Positions 62,802-64,000 of a stretch of DNA of 64,000 nucleotides are shown piece by piece (position 1 is the stretch's first letter; every line of letters begins with the position of its first letter). A model generated the notes under the pieces. It searched no databases. It worked only from the letters and a program-made list of their open reading frames with translations, and was not told the DNA's origin. Location: positions 124,001 to 188,000 of the forward strand of contig NZ_CP034087.1 in NCBI RefSeq assembly GCF_003855495.1, in the 5' to 3' direction. Source of the DNA: Methylocystis rosea (GTDB lineage Bacteria; Pseudomonadota; Alphaproteobacteria; Rhizobiales; Beijerinckiaceae). A program made the translations under genes and the position numbers.

Positions 62802-63242
62802 TCATGGATAGTGCGCGAACACCTCAGTCGAACCGTCGCGTTTCAGGAGCAGCACGTTGTAAGATTCGGCCGCACCATGCTCCATGCCTGGCGAACCCGT
62901 AGGCATTCCAGGAACGCTCAGCCCGATCGCGTCGGGCCGCTCCGCCAGCAGCCGCTTTATTTCGCTCGCCGGCACGTGACCCTCGATCGTGTAGCCTTCC
63001 ACAATGGCGGTGTGGCAAGAGGCGAGTTCGGGCGTTATGCCGTGCTCCTTCTTGATCTTGGAGACATCCCTCGTATCGATCATCGTGACCTTCATGCCCG
63101 CATCTTCGAGACGCTTCGCCCATAGGTGACAACATCCACAGGATGGCGAGCGCCATGCGGTGATGTCTTGGGCAAGGGCCGCAAGCGGCGCAATAAGGCC
63201 AAGGGCGAAGACGATGGCCAAACTTGTTTTCGATTTTGACAT
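62802..63242 (-). CDS. DUF411 metal-binding exported protein
   Basis: The start at MSKSKTSLAIVFALGLIAPL is chosen over upstream in-frame Met codons because it begins the signal peptide and follows GGAGG-like sequence. The 146-residue protein has the DUF411 core: WRSPSCGCCHLWAKRLEDAGMKVTMIDTRDV, GITPELASCHTAIVEGYTIEGHVPASEI and LLAERPDAIGLSVPGMPTGSPGME. CGCC and the SCHT site are candidate copper ligands in the periplasm. Confidence 0.9.
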   Translation of the reverse strand: MSKSKTSLAIVFALGLIAPLAALAQDITAWRSPSCGCCHLWAKRLEDAGMKVTMIDTRDVSKIKKEHGITPELASCHTAIVEGYTIEGHVPASEIKRLLAERPDAIGLSVPGMPTGSPGMEHGAAESYNVLLLKRDGSTEVFAHYP

Positions 63243-63295
63243 GTCGGTCTCCCGGAAGGAGGACAAGCAGGCCGCGTGGACCTGCGCTCGTCGGT

Positions 63296-63418
63296 TCACT
63301 GGAACAGATATTTGATGAGCGCTATTATCGCGAGAATGAGAGCTATCAGGATCAAAATCCAGAAGAGTCCCATGCTCGACATGCCCCAACCGCTCATCAT
63401 CCCGTCCGATTCCATCAT
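63296..63418 (-). CDS. Tiny Met/Gly-rich single-helix membrane protein
   Basis: The 40-residue frame MMESDGMMSGWGMSSMGLFW continues into one strongly hydrophobic helix and ends LIKYLFQ. Met-rich N-termini followed by a single helix and an IKYLF-type end are seen in small proteins of copper gene clusters. It lies between cusF and the DUF411 gene in the same direction. Confidence 0.65.
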   Translation of the reverse strand: MMESDGMMSGWGMSSMGLFWILILIALILAIIALIKYLFQ

Positions 63419-63447
63419 GGGTAATTTTCCGTTTTGCAATCTTCCGC

Positions 63448-63810
63448 TCACTCCACGCGGCGAATTTCGTCGATGACATAGAGGCCTTTTGCATCGCGGC
63501 TCAGGGTGAACGTCACTTTAGCTCCCGGCGCCAAGCCCGTGAGGTCGATGCCGGGCGCGATGCCGAAAGCCATCGTCATGCCGGGCCAATTCAACGCGGC
63601 GATCGGCCCGTGCGTGATCAGGAGCTTGCGCTCGGTTGCATTGACGCCCTTGATGACGCCGTCGCCAGACGCCTTGTCTGCGGCTTGGGCGACGACGAGC
63701 CGTTGCGCGGATTCGACCGCGCCGACTTTTGTCGCGCAGAGCGTGGGGGCGATCGCCGAAGCAGCGAGAACCGCAACGAGTTTGACCCGGTGATGAGGAA
63801 GGTTCTGCAT
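63448..63810 (-). CDS. cusF: CusF-like periplasmic copper chaperone
   Basis: The 120-residue protein has a hydrophobic export signal and the CusF OB-fold: GVIKGVNATERKLLITHGPIAALNWPGMTMAFGI. His in ITHGPI, Trp and the two Met of NWPGMTM are the known Cu+/Ag+ ligands of CusF. It passes copper to a Cus efflux pump. It starts 21 bp after the RND permease end, consistent with one operon. Confidence 0.93.
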   Translation of the reverse strand: MQNLPHHRVKLVAVLAASAIAPTLCATKVGAVESAQRLVVAQAADKASGDGVIKGVNATERKLLITHGPIAALNWPGMTMAFGIAPGIDLTGLAPGAKVTFTLSRDAKGLYVIDEIRRVE

Positions 63811-63831
63811 TATTTCTCTCCTTGGTGAACA

Positions 63832-64000
63832 TCATTCCGCGCTTTGAAACGCGGATCGAATGGCCAGCGTCTTCGACAACCATGCTGTTTCATCGTCGCG
63901 CGGCGGGCCAAAGGGCTTGATCAGCATATAGATCGAAGGATGACGACAAGCGTCAGAACCGTCGAACGCGCCATCCCGCCAATCATCGAAACGGCGATAC
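63832..64000 (-). CDS. RND efflux permease, C-terminal end (partial, apparent frameshift)
   Basis: From the right edge the minus strand reads IAVSMIGGMARSTVLTLVVI, the last helix of a heavy-metal RND permease. The frame hits a stop at 63921 after LRSIC. If one base is restored near 63938 the reading continues as SIYMLIKPFGPPRDDETAW... to a stop at 63832, which is the better protein end. It is either a real frameshift or a sequencing error. The rest of the gene is outside the window. Confidence 0.7.
   Translation of the reverse strand, partial: YRRFDDWRDGAFDGSDACRHPSIYMLIKPFGPPRDDETAWLSKTLAIRSAFQSAE

Overview
The window looks like an IS-riddled accessory region (plasmid or genomic island) of a GC-rich alphaproteobacterium, probably in the Rhizobiales/Hyphomicrobiales and possibly a Methylocystis/Methylosinus-like methylotroph. 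That placement is inferred from codon and base use and from the style of the metal, Rieske and small His-rich proteins; nothing in the window proves it. I saw no rRNA, tRNA, CRISPR array or replication origin.

Layout. 1-1437: C-terminal part of an RND efflux permease entering from the left. 1438-2060: no gene, but a ~320 bp miniature element with IS21-like ends. 2061-6640 (minus): a molybdate cluster, modE - operator - TSUP permease - decayed modA copy - modA - modB - modC. 7017-8066: an ADP-ribosylglycohydrolase. 8180-8754: IS debris. 9058-12813: a P2A-type ATPase continuous with an extra membrane helix and a periplasmic adaptor (HlyD/MFP) domain. 13.1-23.2 kb: a mobile-element graveyard (ISKra4 x2, ISL3, IS1380, IS5) that encloses a SmbP-like His-rich protein, a lone Rieske protein and fragments of a TonB receptor and an E2 acyltransferase. 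23.4-29.8 kb: glucan metabolism (ROK kinase, GH15, GH3, broken GH144-like) plus a gutted ABC transporter. 30.5-31.6 kb: an intact IS630 element. 31.7-41.2 kb: a Cys-rich small protein, a NikR-like regulator lacking metal ligands, a TonB receptor and a CusCBA-type copper/silver efflux system. 41.9-49.4 kb (minus): a complete N-type F-ATPase operon (beta, epsilon, Q, R, a, c, b, alpha, gamma) whose a subunit carries a large exported TPR domain. 49.4-57.6 kb: mostly gene debris and small orphan genes, IS110, a three-way mobile-element chimera, and class I aldolase. 57.6-64 kb (minus): a copper cluster (RND permease tail, CusF, tiny membrane protein, DUF411, CopA, TPR-cupredoxin, DUF2933, ICMT-like).

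The most unusual feature is a set of domain fusions in ion-handling proteins. A related signal-peptide/TPR module heads both the N-ATPase a subunit (45300-46820) and a membrane-anchored cupredoxin beside CopA (59154-60215), and a separate P-type ATPase is fused to an RND-type adaptor. This suggests locally amplified periplasmic scaffold domains tied to ion pumps. The metal systems (CusCBA, CopA/CusF/DUF411, SmbP-like) together point to copper/heavy-metal handling as a main theme of the region.
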